Origin: a candidate division WOR-3 bacterium
Lineage (GTDB): Bacteria > Hydrothermota > Tepidihabitantia > SM23-42
Length of the DNA stretch: 48,183 bases
Direction of reading: 5' to 3'
Assembly: GCA_029858255.1 (NCBI GenBank)
Contig: JAOUFJ010000020.1
Location: 1 to 48,183, forward strand
Shown here: in pieces, positions 36,493 through 43,977 of the stretch
How the letters are laid out: each line of letters begins with the position of its first letter
Numbering within the stretch: the first letter of the stretch is position 1
Made by a program: the position numbers and the translations under genes
The notes under the pieces: generated by a model
The model's input: only the letters and a program-made list of their open reading frames with translations
Databases searched by the model: none
What the model was told of the DNA's origin: nothing

Positions 36493-36520
36493 TTGACAAC
36501 AAACTATCTCTGCATATACT
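36493..36520 (+). promoter_or_regulatory. Promoter of the NYN gene
   Basis: TTGACA (36493-36498), 16-bp spacer, TATACT (36515-36520). The leader to ATG 36561 would be about 34 bases and has no clear Shine-Dalgarno. Confidence 0.65.
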
Positions 36521-36560
36521 CGAATGTGGATATAAATTTGAAGTAATACGCAATTGCATC

Positions 36561-37091
36561 ATGAAGAAGAAAACAAGAAAGCGCAGAAAAACAACAAAGA
36601 ACTATGCCTTCATCGACAGCCAGAATCTTAATCTTGCCATTCGCGAGCAGGGGTGGATCCTCGATTTCCGGAAATTCAGGAAGTATCTGCAAGATAAATA
36701 CAGTATCATGAAGGCGTACTTGTTCATAGGCTATGTTGCAGAAAACCAAGACATGTACACACAACTACAGAAGAGCGGCTACATATTAGTGTTCAAACCG
36801 ACCTTGACTTTGCCGAGCGGAACGCCTAAAGGCAATGTTGACGCTGAACTTGTGCTGCACGCCATGATTGAATATAGGAACTTCTCTAAAGCACTTATTG
36901 TTACGGGCGATGGAGATTTTCATTGCCTTGTAGACTTTCTATCTAAAAACCGGAAACTAATGAAATTGATGATACCGAATAAGCGTAAATTCTCATCGTT
37001 ATATCGGAAAATGATGGATAATATTGTGTTTATGAATGGCTTACGCCGAAAACTTGCGTACGTTCCGAAGAAGAAAAAGAAACAAAAATAA
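36561..37091 (+). CDS. NYN-domain (LabA/DUF88) putative RNase
   Basis: A 176-residue protein with a PIN-like NYN fold. The conserved acidic residues are in AFIDSQNLNLAI, GNVDAELVLHAMIE and IVTGDGDFHCLVDFL. Both termini are strongly basic (MKKKTRKRRKTTK and KKKKKQK), suggesting nucleic-acid contact. Relatives are metal-dependent RNases or regulators; the actual target is unknown. It has its own promoter and is followed by a hairpin. The lysine-rich end and lack of a ribosome site are the only oddities. Confidence 0.82.
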   Translation: MKKKTRKRRKTTKNYAFIDSQNLNLAIREQGWILDFRKFRKYLQDKYSIMKAYLFIGYVAENQDMYTQLQKSGYILVFKPTLTLPSGTPKGNVDAELVLHAMIEYRNFSKALIVTGDGDFHCLVDFLSKNRKLMKLMIPNKRKFSSLYRKMMDNIVFMNGLRRKLAYVPKKKKKQK

Positions 37092-37094
37092 AAA

Positions 37095-37136
37095 GGGAGG
37101 CATTACCGCGGGACAGAACCCTTTGGATGGCCTCCC
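37095..37136 (+). terminator. Hairpin downstream of the NYN gene
   Basis: GGGAGGC (37095-37101) pairs with GCCTCCC (37130-37136), with an inner GGG/CCC pair. Moderately T-rich sequence follows (ATTCTTTAATATT). It begins four bases after the NYN stop. Confidence 0.55.
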
Positions 37137-37211
37137 ATCGTGATTCTTTAATATTATAACAATAAAATCCTCGTCGTCAAGGGGCAAACCGCATCAGTCT
37201 CATTCTAGTCT

Positions 37212-37362
37212 CCCCATCATTCCCCGGTTTATCTGTCTTCTGGTTCAAGCAAGGGAACCGGGAATCCAGTTTATTCGTCCATCATTGTAATCAATATTTC
37301 AATCGCCGTAATCATGCTGCGAAGCAGGGTCATTGCGAGGAGCGCAGCGACGCGGCAATCTC
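37212..37362. repeat. Intergenic repeats before tRNA-Thr
   Basis: Inverted repeat TTCCCCGGTT (37220-37229)/AACCGGGAA (37256-37264) with one bulged base, then a full CATTGCGAGGAGCGCAGCGA...GGCAATCTC element (37331-37362). No gene is seen between 37137 and 37407. Confidence 0.6.
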
Positions 37363-37372
37363 TGACAAATGA

Positions 37373-37400
37373 TTGACATAACGTAGTGTTTTGCTATAAT
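37373..37400 (+). promoter_or_regulatory. Promoter of tRNA-Thr
   Basis: TTGACA (37373-37378), 16-bp spacer, TATAAT (37395-37400). The mature tRNA starts at 37408. Both hexamers are perfect consensus. Confidence 0.85.
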
Positions 37401-37407
37401 AGAGCGC

Positions 37408-37480
37408 GCCAGCGTAGCTCAGTTGGTAGAGCAGCGGTTTCGTAAACCGCAGGTCAGCAGTTCGATTCTGCTCGCTGGCT
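37408..37480 (+). tRNA. tRNA-Thr (anticodon CGT)
   Basis: A 73-base cloverleaf. Acceptor stem GCCAGCG/CGCTGGC, D arm GCTC-AGTTGGTA-GAGC, anticodon stem GCGGT/ACCGC with loop TTCGTAA (anticodon CGT reads ACG), variable loop AGGTC, and T arm AGCAG-TTCGATT-CTGCT. The discriminator base is T. CCA is not encoded and would be added enzymatically. Confidence 0.93.
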
Positions 37481-37497
37481 TTCCGCCTTCGGCGGAA
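37481..37497 (+). terminator. Hairpin directly abutting the tRNA 3' end
   Basis: TTCCGCC-TTC-GGCGGAA, a 7-bp GC-rich stem that begins at the base after the discriminator. There is no T-run. It is either a terminator or a structure guiding 3' processing. Confidence 0.55.
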
Positions 37498-37585
37498 CAG
37501 ATTACACCGATACCAAACTTGATTACAGTGATGTAAAAAAGAGGACGATTCTGCACCTCCCTACGTTCGGCACTTTCACCTCGCT

Positions 37586-37680
37586 GGCTGTTAGTCTCGC
37601 CGAAGGTATCGAGTTCAGCGAGATCAGAGAACCATGTGCTCTCGAGAGGCTGTTAGTCCCGTCGGAGGTATCGAGTTCGG
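37586..37680. repeat. Two 33-bp direct repeats downstream of tRNA-Thr
   Basis: GGCTGTTAGTC...GAGTTC copies at 37586-37618 and 37648-37680, 62 bp apart, differ at a few positions. CTCGCTGGCT, identical to the tRNA 3' end, recurs at 37580-37589. Confidence 0.7.
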
Positions 37681-37707
37681 TCGAAAACTAAAAGTCCTAT
37701 GAATCGA

Positions 37708-38697
37708 CTACCAGAAATGCCTGTCTTCACGCCCTTTGTGTGCCCACGCAATTTGCTTGTCGATATGGCGGACTAATGAAAAACATATTGGTCTAAAATA
37801 TCTTAGCCAGAACGCACCCGCTAAAATATTCTCTCCTTCGAAATCAACTGCACATCGTTCGTAGTCCTGTGATTGAATCCATTCTAGTGACTGTTTTAAA
37901 AGAGCAGTACCTATTCCTTTTCCGCGCATGTGTTCTTTTGTATATGCACCTTGTATCCACACTGTTTTTTCATCAGTAATTAGATAATCTTCATTGATCG
38001 GGCAGATTTTCATATATGCTACTGCCTGTCCATGGTCTAAGGCTAGCCAAATCGAGTGCAACGGGTCTGAAAGCCATTTTTCATGATATTCTTTGCTTCT
38101 TTTTTCTGTCATCGCAACAAAAATCGGCGGCCCAGCCAAATATCGCGCTAGTTCGTGATCCAGTGACACAATCACGTCCAAATCATCGAGGGTAGCGAGC
38201 CGAATCTCGACGTCTATGGCAGGACATTGGATGTTTCCAAGATCACGCATCGCGTCAACTACTGCCATTCCGAAACCAAGCCAAAACAGTGTATCAATCA
38301 CTTCCTTATCGTGCGCAAGCCCGGTTATAAGATGTGTAAAACAACCATTGACGATCCATTCGGACGAGATATACGCATACATCTGTTGATAAATCTTTTT
38401 TCGGCTTTCGCCTTCTCCAGAGTGCGCCCAGAAAGGAACAAAAACACCCCGTCTTCCTCTCCATGAAAGAAATAATTGTCCAATAAGATATCCGGAGATT
38501 CTTCCATTCTCTATTGCAACTACACCAGGTGTTTTTTTAATTTGGTCACGGAGCAAAGGTACTACTGCACTACAATCCTCGTACCTTGGCGGTAGAAGGT
38601 GCATATGTTCTCGTTCCAATCTATAACGCTTTGCGAACAGTATTGCTGCACCTTCGATATGTTTCTCTTCAAATGGTTCTATGTTACAGAATGACAT
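37708..38697 (-). CDS. GNAT-family N-acetyltransferase, probable two-domain
   Basis: A 329-residue protein. The C-terminal GNAT domain is clear: IRLATLDDLDVIVSLD, AYMKICPI, and the acetyl-CoA motif GAYTKEHMRGKGIGTALLK followed by WIQSQDYERCAVDF. The N-terminal ~150 residues look like a second, degenerate GNAT fold (VVAIENGRISGYLIG, LFWLGFGMAVVDAMRDL). Substrate is unknown. ATG 38697 is preceded by AAAGGAG. The gene lies downstream of a promoter, a 19-codon ORF and an intrinsic terminator on the same strand, so read-through of that terminator would be needed unless an internal promoter exists. The gene lies next to tRNA-Thr and could have been acquired. Confidence 0.82.
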   Translation of the reverse strand: MSFCNIEPFEEKHIEGAAILFAKRYRLEREHMHLLPPRYEDCSAVVPLLRDQIKKTPGVVAIENGRISGYLIGQLFLSWRGRRGVFVPFWAHSGEGESRKKIYQQMYAYISSEWIVNGCFTHLITGLAHDKEVIDTLFWLGFGMAVVDAMRDLGNIQCPAIDVEIRLATLDDLDVIVSLDHELARYLAGPPIFVAMTEKRSKEYHEKWLSDPLHSIWLALDHGQAVAYMKICPINEDYLITDEKTVWIQGAYTKEHMRGKGIGTALLKQSLEWIQSQDYERCAVDFEGENILAGAFWLRYFRPICFSLVRHIDKQIAWAHKGREDRHFW

Positions 38698-38761
38698 TTT
38701 TACTCCTTTTATTATGGTTGAAACAGCTTACTTCAATCACCCAATTGACGATTTAAGCAAC

Positions 38762-38783
38762 AAAAAACCGCCCTTGCAGGCGG
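38762..38783 (-). terminator. Intrinsic terminator between a 19-codon ORF and GNAT
   Basis: Minus strand CCGCC-TGCAAG-GGCGG (38783-38768), extendable by a U-G pair closing a GCAA tetraloop, followed by TTTTTT (38767-38762). It is the clearest terminator in the window. It lies 64 bp before the GNAT start. Confidence 0.85.
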
Positions 38784-38809
38784 CATTGATGGCATATCAA
38801 ATAACTACT

Positions 38810-38869
38810 TCAATATCTAATCCGCCTGAGGTATAAATTCAGGGCTATTCCTTTTATCGCATCTTCCAT
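38810..38869 (-). CDS. 19-codon leader peptide or microprotein
   Basis: ATG 38869 follows a strong GGAAGGAGG Shine-Dalgarno and encodes MEDAIKGIALNLYLRRIRY, then TGA. A consensus promoter lies about 50 bases upstream and an intrinsic terminator starts 26 bases after the stop, so the unit is complete. The bases CAGGCGG, spanning its Leu-Arg-Arg codons (38828-38822), are exactly complementary to CCGCCTG in the 5' arm of the terminator (38783-38777). Pairing would form an antiterminator. It thus looks like a leader peptide controlling the GNAT gene by attenuation. The alternative is a free-standing microprotein gene. No homolog is known to me. Confidence 0.65.
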   Translation of the reverse strand: MEDAIKGIALNLYLRRIRY

Positions 38870-38919
38870 AACTATACCTCCTTCCAAGGCGAATTAGCTC
38901 ATACCCCTTGATTAAGTAC

Positions 38920-38947
38920 ATTATATGGCAAGCCAACAAAATGTCAA
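38920..38947 (-). promoter_or_regulatory. Promoter of the 19-codon ORF/GNAT unit
   Basis: Minus strand TTGACA (38947-38942), 16-bp spacer, TATAAT (38925-38920); both hexamers are consensus. Confidence 0.85.
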
Positions 38948-39032
38948 GGCAGTTACACCTTGCCCCCAGCTGGCTATCCGCAACATCTTGGTGAAGTGGA
39001 TGAAAAACGTATGACGATCTATGAATTTCTAT

Positions 39033-40505
39033 TTATTCTAATTTTACGATTTTCTTTGTTATACTTTTATTCGATGTTACAAAACATAGAAAATAGACAC
39101 CGGCAGGCACCAGGTGACCTTGCTGGTCATCACCATTCCAGATTACGACTGACGACGGATGACTGATACCAGAAAACAATTGAGAAAAATCTTTAATCAC
39201 TCTACCTGCAACATCATGAATTTTTGCACTGACTACTGACTGCTGTCTGCTGTTCCCTTGAAATTGAAGTTTAATTTCGGTTTTCTCGCTACATGGATTA
39301 GGATATATGTCGCAAAAAATCGCATTATCACTAAAGACTTTAGAATATTCATCTTCAGAGACACCGGTAACAGGAGCATACTTCACCGTTAAATAATCAA
39401 AATTGCCGCCTATGTAGGATTTCCCTGTTACGATGATGTTATTATCATTATCGACCGCGACACCGTGAGCAATATCGTCGTCACCATTATCGAGTGTACC
39501 TTGCCAGAGAATTGTTCCACTGGAATCATACTCTACTACGAAATAATCATAATCGCCACCCATAGCAGCAGAATAACCTGCCACGATGATATTATTGGTA
39601 TTATTGACTGCCACGCTGTAAGCAACATCATCGTTGTTATTATTATCGAGTGTATCTTGCCAGAGAATTATTCCACTGGAATCGTACTTCAATGTGAAAT
39701 AATCATAATCGCTGAATGGTCCTCCAGAGCACCCTGTCACGATGATATTATTTGAATTATCAACTGCTACGCCATAGGCCTGGTCAAATTGGTATTTGTC
39801 TATTATATCTTGCCAGAGGATTGTTCCACTGGAATCGTACTTCACTGTGAAATAATCATTATTGACGCCGTCTGAAGTATATCCTGTTACTATGATATTA
39901 TTGGCATTATCGACTGCTACGCCCAAAGCAGAATCCCACAAACCATTGCTGAGTGTATCTGCCCAGACAATTGTACCATCGGAGTCATACTTAACTGTGA
40001 GATAAACACAGTCGTTGCCTATATCACAATAACCCGTTACGATAATGTTATTAGCATTGTCGACCGCGACACCACGAGCAATATCATAGAGGCCATTATT
40101 ATCGAGCGCAGCTTGCCAGAGAATTGTTCCGGTGGAATCATACTTGATGATGAAATAATCATAATCGCCACCTATAGAAGAATAGCCTGTCATGATGATA
40201 TTATTTGAATTATCAACCGCCACGCACTCAGCATTATCTGCTGCTCCATTGTCTATGGTATCTTGCCAAAGAACCGTGCCATTGGAATCATATCTCACGA
40301 TAAAATAATCGTTGTTGCCACCAATGTACGATATTCCTGCTACGATGATGTTATTTGAATTATCGACGGCTACGCTGAAGGCGCCATCCCAGTCGCCATT
40401 ATCGAGTGTATCTGCCCATTCGATCTTATAATTATCCGCAACCAGAACACGTGGAAATACAAGAAAAGAGAAAAATAAGGCTACAGGTACGCATCTTAGC
40501 TTCAT
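39033..40505 (-). CDS. Secreted SBBP-type seven-bladed beta-propeller with T9SS sorting domain
   Basis: A 490-residue exported protein. After a signal peptide (VALFFSFLVFPRVLVA) come seven repeats of ~53 residues, each with a core like GVAVDNSNNIIVTGYS, then DYFTVKYDSSGTILWQDTLDN. They should form one seven-bladed propeller. The C-terminal ~85 residues (YPNPCSEKTEIKL, KIHDVAGRVIKDF, VPAGVYFLCFV, KKIVKLE) are a T9SS-type sorting domain. Ligand and role are unknown. The repeats are also close at DNA level (~160-bp period), suggesting recent internal duplication. Two Shine-Dalgarno sequences precede the ATG. Confidence 0.88.
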   Translation of the reverse strand: MKLRCVPVALFFSFLVFPRVLVADNYKIEWADTLDNGDWDGAFSVAVDNSNNIIVAGISYIGGNNDYFIVRYDSNGTVLWQDTIDNGAADNAECVAVDNSNNIIMTGYSSIGGDYDYFIIKYDSTGTILWQAALDNNGLYDIARGVAVDNANNIIVTGYCDIGNDCVYLTVKYDSDGTIVWADTLSNGLWDSALGVAVDNANNIIVTGYTSDGVNNDYFTVKYDSSGTILWQDIIDKYQFDQAYGVAVDNSNNIIVTGCSGGPFSDYDYFTLKYDSSGIILWQDTLDNNNNDDVAYSVAVNNTNNIIVAGYSAAMGGDYDYFVVEYDSSGTILWQGTLDNGDDDIAHGVAVDNDNNIIVTGKSYIGGNFDYLTVKYAPVTGVSEDEYSKVFSDNAIFCDIYPNPCSEKTEIKLQFQGNSRQQSVVSAKIHDVAGRVIKDFSQLFSGISHPSSVVIWNGDDQQGHLVPAGVYFLCFVTSNKSITKKIVKLE

Positions 40506-40545
40506 AATACCTCCTTACACCTCCTTTTCGAATGATCCCCAATTA

Positions 40546-40573
40546 AATATAGTCCAAGGAAAGAAAATGTCAA
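40546..40573 (-). promoter_or_regulatory. Promoter of the SBBP propeller gene
   Basis: Minus strand TTGACA (40573-40568), 16-bp spacer, TATATT (40551-40546). The leader is about 35 bases and contains AAAGGAGG and AAGGAGG. Confidence 0.75.
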
Positions 40574-40953
40574 CCACAGGACCGCAATCACACCCCAGAG
40601 GCATATTCATGTATGTCCAAACCATCTGATTATGTTCAGCTATGACACACTATATAAGAGCCGATTGGATCGAACAGTCCAAGAAGTACGAATCAACACC
40701 CAACCTGTCGTAGATCCTGTTAAGGGCTATATTCTGTTAACTCTCAGCAAAGTAACAAGACGAGATACCATAACAATTATTACTCCATACAGTTTTTCGC
40801 TATCTGCCGTTGACTTTTAATGAAACTCGAAACCGGACGGAGTTAATAGAGCGAGAATGTCAAAAAGTCAACCTCCGTCCCCCGAACTAAGATAGTTAGT
40901 GTAGGTGGCAATACCGCAGCGTTGTGGTAGATACGTTGAAACATATGCTAAGC
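40574..40953. other. Gene-poor stretch with an inverted repeat
   Basis: An open frame at 40632-40820 (62 codons, plus strand) has no ribosome site and no recognised homology, so I do not call it a gene. GGACGGAGTT (40835-40844) and AACCTCCGTCC (40870-40880) form an interrupted inverted repeat of about 10 bp with a 25-base loop. Confidence 0.4.
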
Positions 40954-42267
40954 TCATGCCCGTGCCAGAACTACCACCCTTCGTGCATTTTCAATGTTCA
41001 TTAACGCTGCTATGGCAATTAGGGCCAACGCGGGCTGATTAAGTACACCACCAAGGAAAATAATGAAAATTCTCAGATCACGACCAATCCTAAAATGTCG
41101 ATTCCCTTCACTTCTCATCAGGCTGTCATATTTATCTGCAGTATAACTGTTGATTAATGAACCGATTACTGCCATAAATCCAATAATCATAATCACGGGA
41201 TTGCTGATGACCTGATATGTGTGATAAGTTAGACTGAATAATAAAAAGGCATCGGCGTATCTGTCAAGTACAGCATCAAACCAGCCGCCGAACTCTGTTT
41301 CCAGGAATTTTAGTCGCGCAACCTCACCATCGCAACCATCAATGATTGAGGCGACCTGAGCAAGAATTGCTCCGATTAGGAGGTTCAAGTATCCCTTATG
41401 AAAAAAGAAGAATGCACCAATGATGGAAAGGAAGAAACAAGTTAGCGTAATGGTATTGGGCTGAATTTTGGTTTTCAAAAGAATTTTTGTAATTTGACCA
41501 GATATCGGTCTGTTTATGTATCTTGATACGAATCCATCAGACTTTTTATTTACAAAAACATTTACCAGATGTCTCTTGGCCTGTTTCAGTTTTACCTCAT
41601 TATCTACATCAATCCAGTAATTCCCACTAACGTCACAAACTCTAACCTTACCCTTTTTGGCTAATATCTCAATACCGCCTGATAGGGATGTGTCACCCCT
41701 CTTGGAACTTTGTTCAATTGCGTTGAAGATTGCGGGCGTACAGAGGAATATTCCTGTATCATAGGCATCATACTCTTTAAGATTTTTGCCGATATGCAAA
41801 ATCCTTTTGTTTTTGATAAACACTTTCGTGACATCTTCTTCGTCAACAAAATAATTTACTTTAATATTAGAATCTATTGCTAAAATGACTTCATTATTAT
41901 TTATCCTCTTGTTCTTCAGTTTTGCGATAATTTTCTCATCGAAAATATGATCACTCATCAGGAGAATGAAATTACCATTTATAATATCCTTTGCCTTCAG
42001 CACTGATATTCCATTTTCCTTTCTCCATTCATCATTATGCAGACAAGTAATTTTTATGTTTCTTTTTTTACTGAAGGTTTCTAAATAGTCGCGGAGTATT
42101 TGGCCGCGATAGCCAGTCACCACATAAAATTCTTTTAAGCCGACCTTTCTGGCGCGTAGTATAACCCTCGCGATAAGCGGCATTCCCATTAATGAAGTCA
42201 GTGGTTTTGATCTTGATTTTGAAGCAAGTCTTGCACCTCGTCCTGATGCAATTATGAGACATTTCAT
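40954..42267 (-). CDS. Bifunctional inositol-1-phosphate cytidylyltransferase / CDP-alcohol phosphatidyltransferase (IPCT-DIPPS type)
   Basis: A 437-residue fusion. Residues 1-230 are a nucleotidyltransferase: LIIASGRGARLASKSRSKPL, VVTGYRG, LLMSDHIFD. Residues ~245-437 are a membrane CDP-alcohol phosphotransferase with the signature DGCDGEVARLKFLETEFGG then FDAVLD, and five or six spans. This fusion is the known enzyme pair that activates inositol-1-phosphate with CTP and transfers it, in Archaeoglobus, Thermotoga and relatives, to make di-myo-inositol phosphate, a heat-stress solute. Other members make inositol phospholipid precursors. Which applies here cannot be decided. Base composition is richer in A+T than in the left half of the window. 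It is a single-gene unit. Confidence 0.82.
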   Translation of the reverse strand: MKCLIIASGRGARLASKSRSKPLTSLMGMPLIARVILRARKVGLKEFYVVTGYRGQILRDYLETFSKKRNIKITCLHNDEWRKENGISVLKAKDIINGNFILLMSDHIFDEKIIAKLKNKRINNNEVILAIDSNIKVNYFVDEEDVTKVFIKNKRILHIGKNLKEYDAYDTGIFLCTPAIFNAIEQSSKRGDTSLSGGIEILAKKGKVRVCDVSGNYWIDVDNEVKLKQAKRHLVNVFVNKKSDGFVSRYINRPISGQITKILLKTKIQPNTITLTCFFLSIIGAFFFFHKGYLNLLIGAILAQVASIIDGCDGEVARLKFLETEFGGWFDAVLDRYADAFLLFSLTYHTYQVISNPVIMIIGFMAVIGSLINSYTADKYDSLMRSEGNRHFRIGRDLRIFIIFLGGVLNQPALALIAIAALMNIENARRVVVLARA

Positions 42268-42385
42268 TTACATACGCCCCTTTTTTACACAGATTTCTAT
42301 CAATCTCTTTTTGGTAAATTCTTTGCCTCTGATATATAAGCAAGAAGATTTTGAAAAATTAATACAGTCGTTTTTCTTGCACTTG

Positions 42386-42413
42386 ATTATATCAAATTTT
42401 CTGGGGAAGTCAA
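42386..42413 (-). promoter_or_regulatory. Promoter of the IPCT-DIPPS gene
   Basis: Minus strand TTGACT (42413-42408), 16-bp spacer, TATAAT (42391-42386). The leader of ~110 bases is the longest in the window, with AAAAAGGGG before the ATG. Confidence 0.75.
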
Positions 42414-43008
42414 GTTGTTAACAGCAGTCAAATAAATGGTCGACTTTCACCGATCCTTGTTATTATATTGTTATATTGTACGGCATTTGTGCGGTCCATC
42501 TGCCAAAATAGCCCGCATTGTTCTGTTTTCAGCATATGCGGGACACTCTAGCTGAAATCTAAACGGCACATTCATCAATCTTTTGACTGTTTGTTATCCA
42601 TAACTTCCCAATAAGTTGGACTACATTCATAAGGTTAGAGGAACGGAGTGCTCGTCCGTAGGTTACTGTGTACATCAAATAGCTATTATTTTAATCTTAG
42701 GTTCAACAGTGTGCCGATGTAATAACTCCTCACTGTTAAATCCTCTCCATTGACACACATCTTGATGTATATATAATTATAAGTAGATTTATGATAAATT
42801 AACTGGAGGAGATAAAAATCTATTTGTGGCGTTGTAGTAACAGATTCGAAAAAGGCAAGGGTAGTAATTAGGTAGAAGAAGTGGGTCATTAAGATTCCCG
42901 AAGTAAAGAATTAGAATTAAACTGGGATCTCATTGAGTATTGGCTTTCTCAAGGCACTTAACCTACCTATACTGTGATTTAACCGATTACATAAGAAGGA
43001 GGTAAATC
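42414..43008. other. Long gap with an orphan promoter
   Basis: A consensus promoter reads rightward at 42750-42777 (TTGACA, 16 bp, TATAAT). GGAGGAG follows at 42805-42811, but only a 15-codon frame starting TTG 42824 comes after it, and the frame beyond is broken by stops. A TATACT -10 at 42968-42973 with a weak -35 (TTCTCA at 42946) may serve khpA. The rest has no visible gene. Confidence 0.5.
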
Positions 43009-43248
43009 ATGAACAATCTTAGAGAGCTTATCGAATACATTGAAAAAGCATTAGTAGATAATCCGGAAAAAGTTGAGGTAAAGGAAATCGCCGGAGAAAA
43101 GAGCATTATATATGAGCTTAAAGTCGGTGAAGGTGATCTGGGTAAAGTAATTGGTAAAGAAGGCAGAACAGCAAAGGCTGTCAGAACAATCATTACCGCT
43201 GCGGCAATGAAACAAGGGAAACGCGTAGTATTAGAGATTATCGAATAA
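43009..43248 (+). CDS. khpA: KhpA-like KH-domain RNA-binding protein
   Basis: A 79-residue single type-II KH domain with the GxxG loop in GDLGKVIGKEGRTAKAVRTII, followed by KQGKRVVLEIIE. KhpA (YlqC) proteins bind RNA, in some bacteria together with KhpB, and affect cell division or sRNA stability. GAAGGAGG precedes the ATG. The usual neighbours (rpsP, rimM, trmD) are absent. Fifty bases after its stop lies the tail of a T9SS sorting domain in the same orientation. Confidence 0.88.
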   Translation: MNNLRELIEYIEKALVDNPEKVEVKEIAGEKSIIYELKVGEGDLGKVIGKEGRTAKAVRTIITAAAMKQGKRVVLEIIE

Positions 43249-43300
43249 TGATGTCTTGTATATCTTGTCTTTTTCATCCTGTTTTACACACGTCTAACCC

Positions 43301-43360
43301 TGTATCTATTTCATTGAAATTGATGGTATCATTACAAGGAAAGTAGTCAAGGTTAGATAA
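43301..43360 (+). pseudogene. Orphan tail of a T9SS C-terminal sorting domain
   Basis: In one frame the sequence reads CIYFIEIDGIITRKVVKVR then TAA, the typical end of a T9SS/FlgD-like sorting domain (GIYF....KKVVKVR). A stop lies two codons upstream, so no cargo protein is attached. Confidence 0.65.
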
Positions 43361-43371
43361 AAAACCACAAA

Positions 43372-43435
43372 TTGTAGCACGCGGGGAAATTCCGCAATTT
43401 TAAAAAAGTGCGGGGCCACTTCCTTTTTTGTGCCA
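43372..43435 (+). repeat. 3' element, copy 1 (TTGTAGCAC...GTGCCA)
   Basis: It starts 12 bases after the orphan VVKVR tail and contains GCGGGG...CCGC stem sequence and a T6 run. Its flanks match copy 2 at 44166-44218, although the central parts differ. Confidence 0.55.
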
Positions 43436-43630
43436 TATTTCAGGTGTCTCTTAGCCATATGTTGATAACAGTGAGATAAGGCCGATTACGGTGATATAAT
43501 TTCAGATCTATTGATGCCACTAAATAATAGAATAATAGACAGAAAATCCAAATGTGCTTAGCACATTTTTGATTGCAGTAATAATATTTAGATATCAGTG
43601 ATGATTATAAGGAACCTCTCGAAATAAAAA

Positions 43631-43658
43631 TTGACATTCCACTGAATTTGGATATACT
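43631..43658 (+). promoter_or_regulatory. Promoter of the RRM gene
   Basis: TTGACA (43631-43636), 16-bp spacer, TATACT (43653-43658); AAGGAGG at 43670-43676 precedes ATG 43681. Confidence 0.8.
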
Positions 43659-43680
43659 TATTCTAAATCAAGGAGGTTTT

Positions 43681-43977
43681 ATGAATATATACGTAGGTAA
43701 TTTGTCGCGTGATACTACTGACAACGATTTACAGAAGGCTTTTGAAGCCTTTGGACAGGTTCTATCTGTAAGAATTGTCAAAGATAAGTTCGGTGGACAA
43801 CCAAGAGGATTCGGGTTCGTAGATATGCCGAACAACAAAGAAGCCCAGGCTGCCATCGACGGTTTGAATGGCAAGGTGTTCATGGGCCAAGCACTCAATG
43901 TTAACGAAGCACGTCCTCGTCCAGATCATCGAGGCGGCGGAAAACGAGAAGGCGGTGGTAGAGGTCGCTCCTGGTAG
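43681..43977 (+). CDS. RRM-domain RNA-binding protein
   Basis: A 98-residue protein: one RNA-recognition motif with RNP2 IYVGNLS (residues 3-9) and RNP1 RGFGFVDM, then a short Arg/Gly-rich tail (DHRGGGKREGGGRGRSW). Such small glycine-rich RRM proteins occur in cyanobacteria and many FCB phyla and are often cold-induced; targets are unknown. ATG 43681 is chosen because AAGGAGG precedes it and the promoter overlaps the upstream in-frame TTG. Directly after the stop lies decayed T9SS sorting-domain sequence. Confidence 0.9.
   Translation: MNIYVGNLSRDTTDNDLQKAFEAFGQVLSVRIVKDKFGGQPRGFGFVDMPNNKEAQAAIDGLNGKVFMGQALNVNEARPRPDHRGGGKREGGGRGRSW

Noticed and set aside
37481-37497. Encoded CCA end or second tRNA after tRNA-Thr
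   Set aside because: The sequence after the discriminator is a simple hairpin with no cloverleaf and no CCA.
40632-40820. 62-codon open frame as a gene
   Set aside because: No ribosome site, no promoter in range, no recognisable motif.
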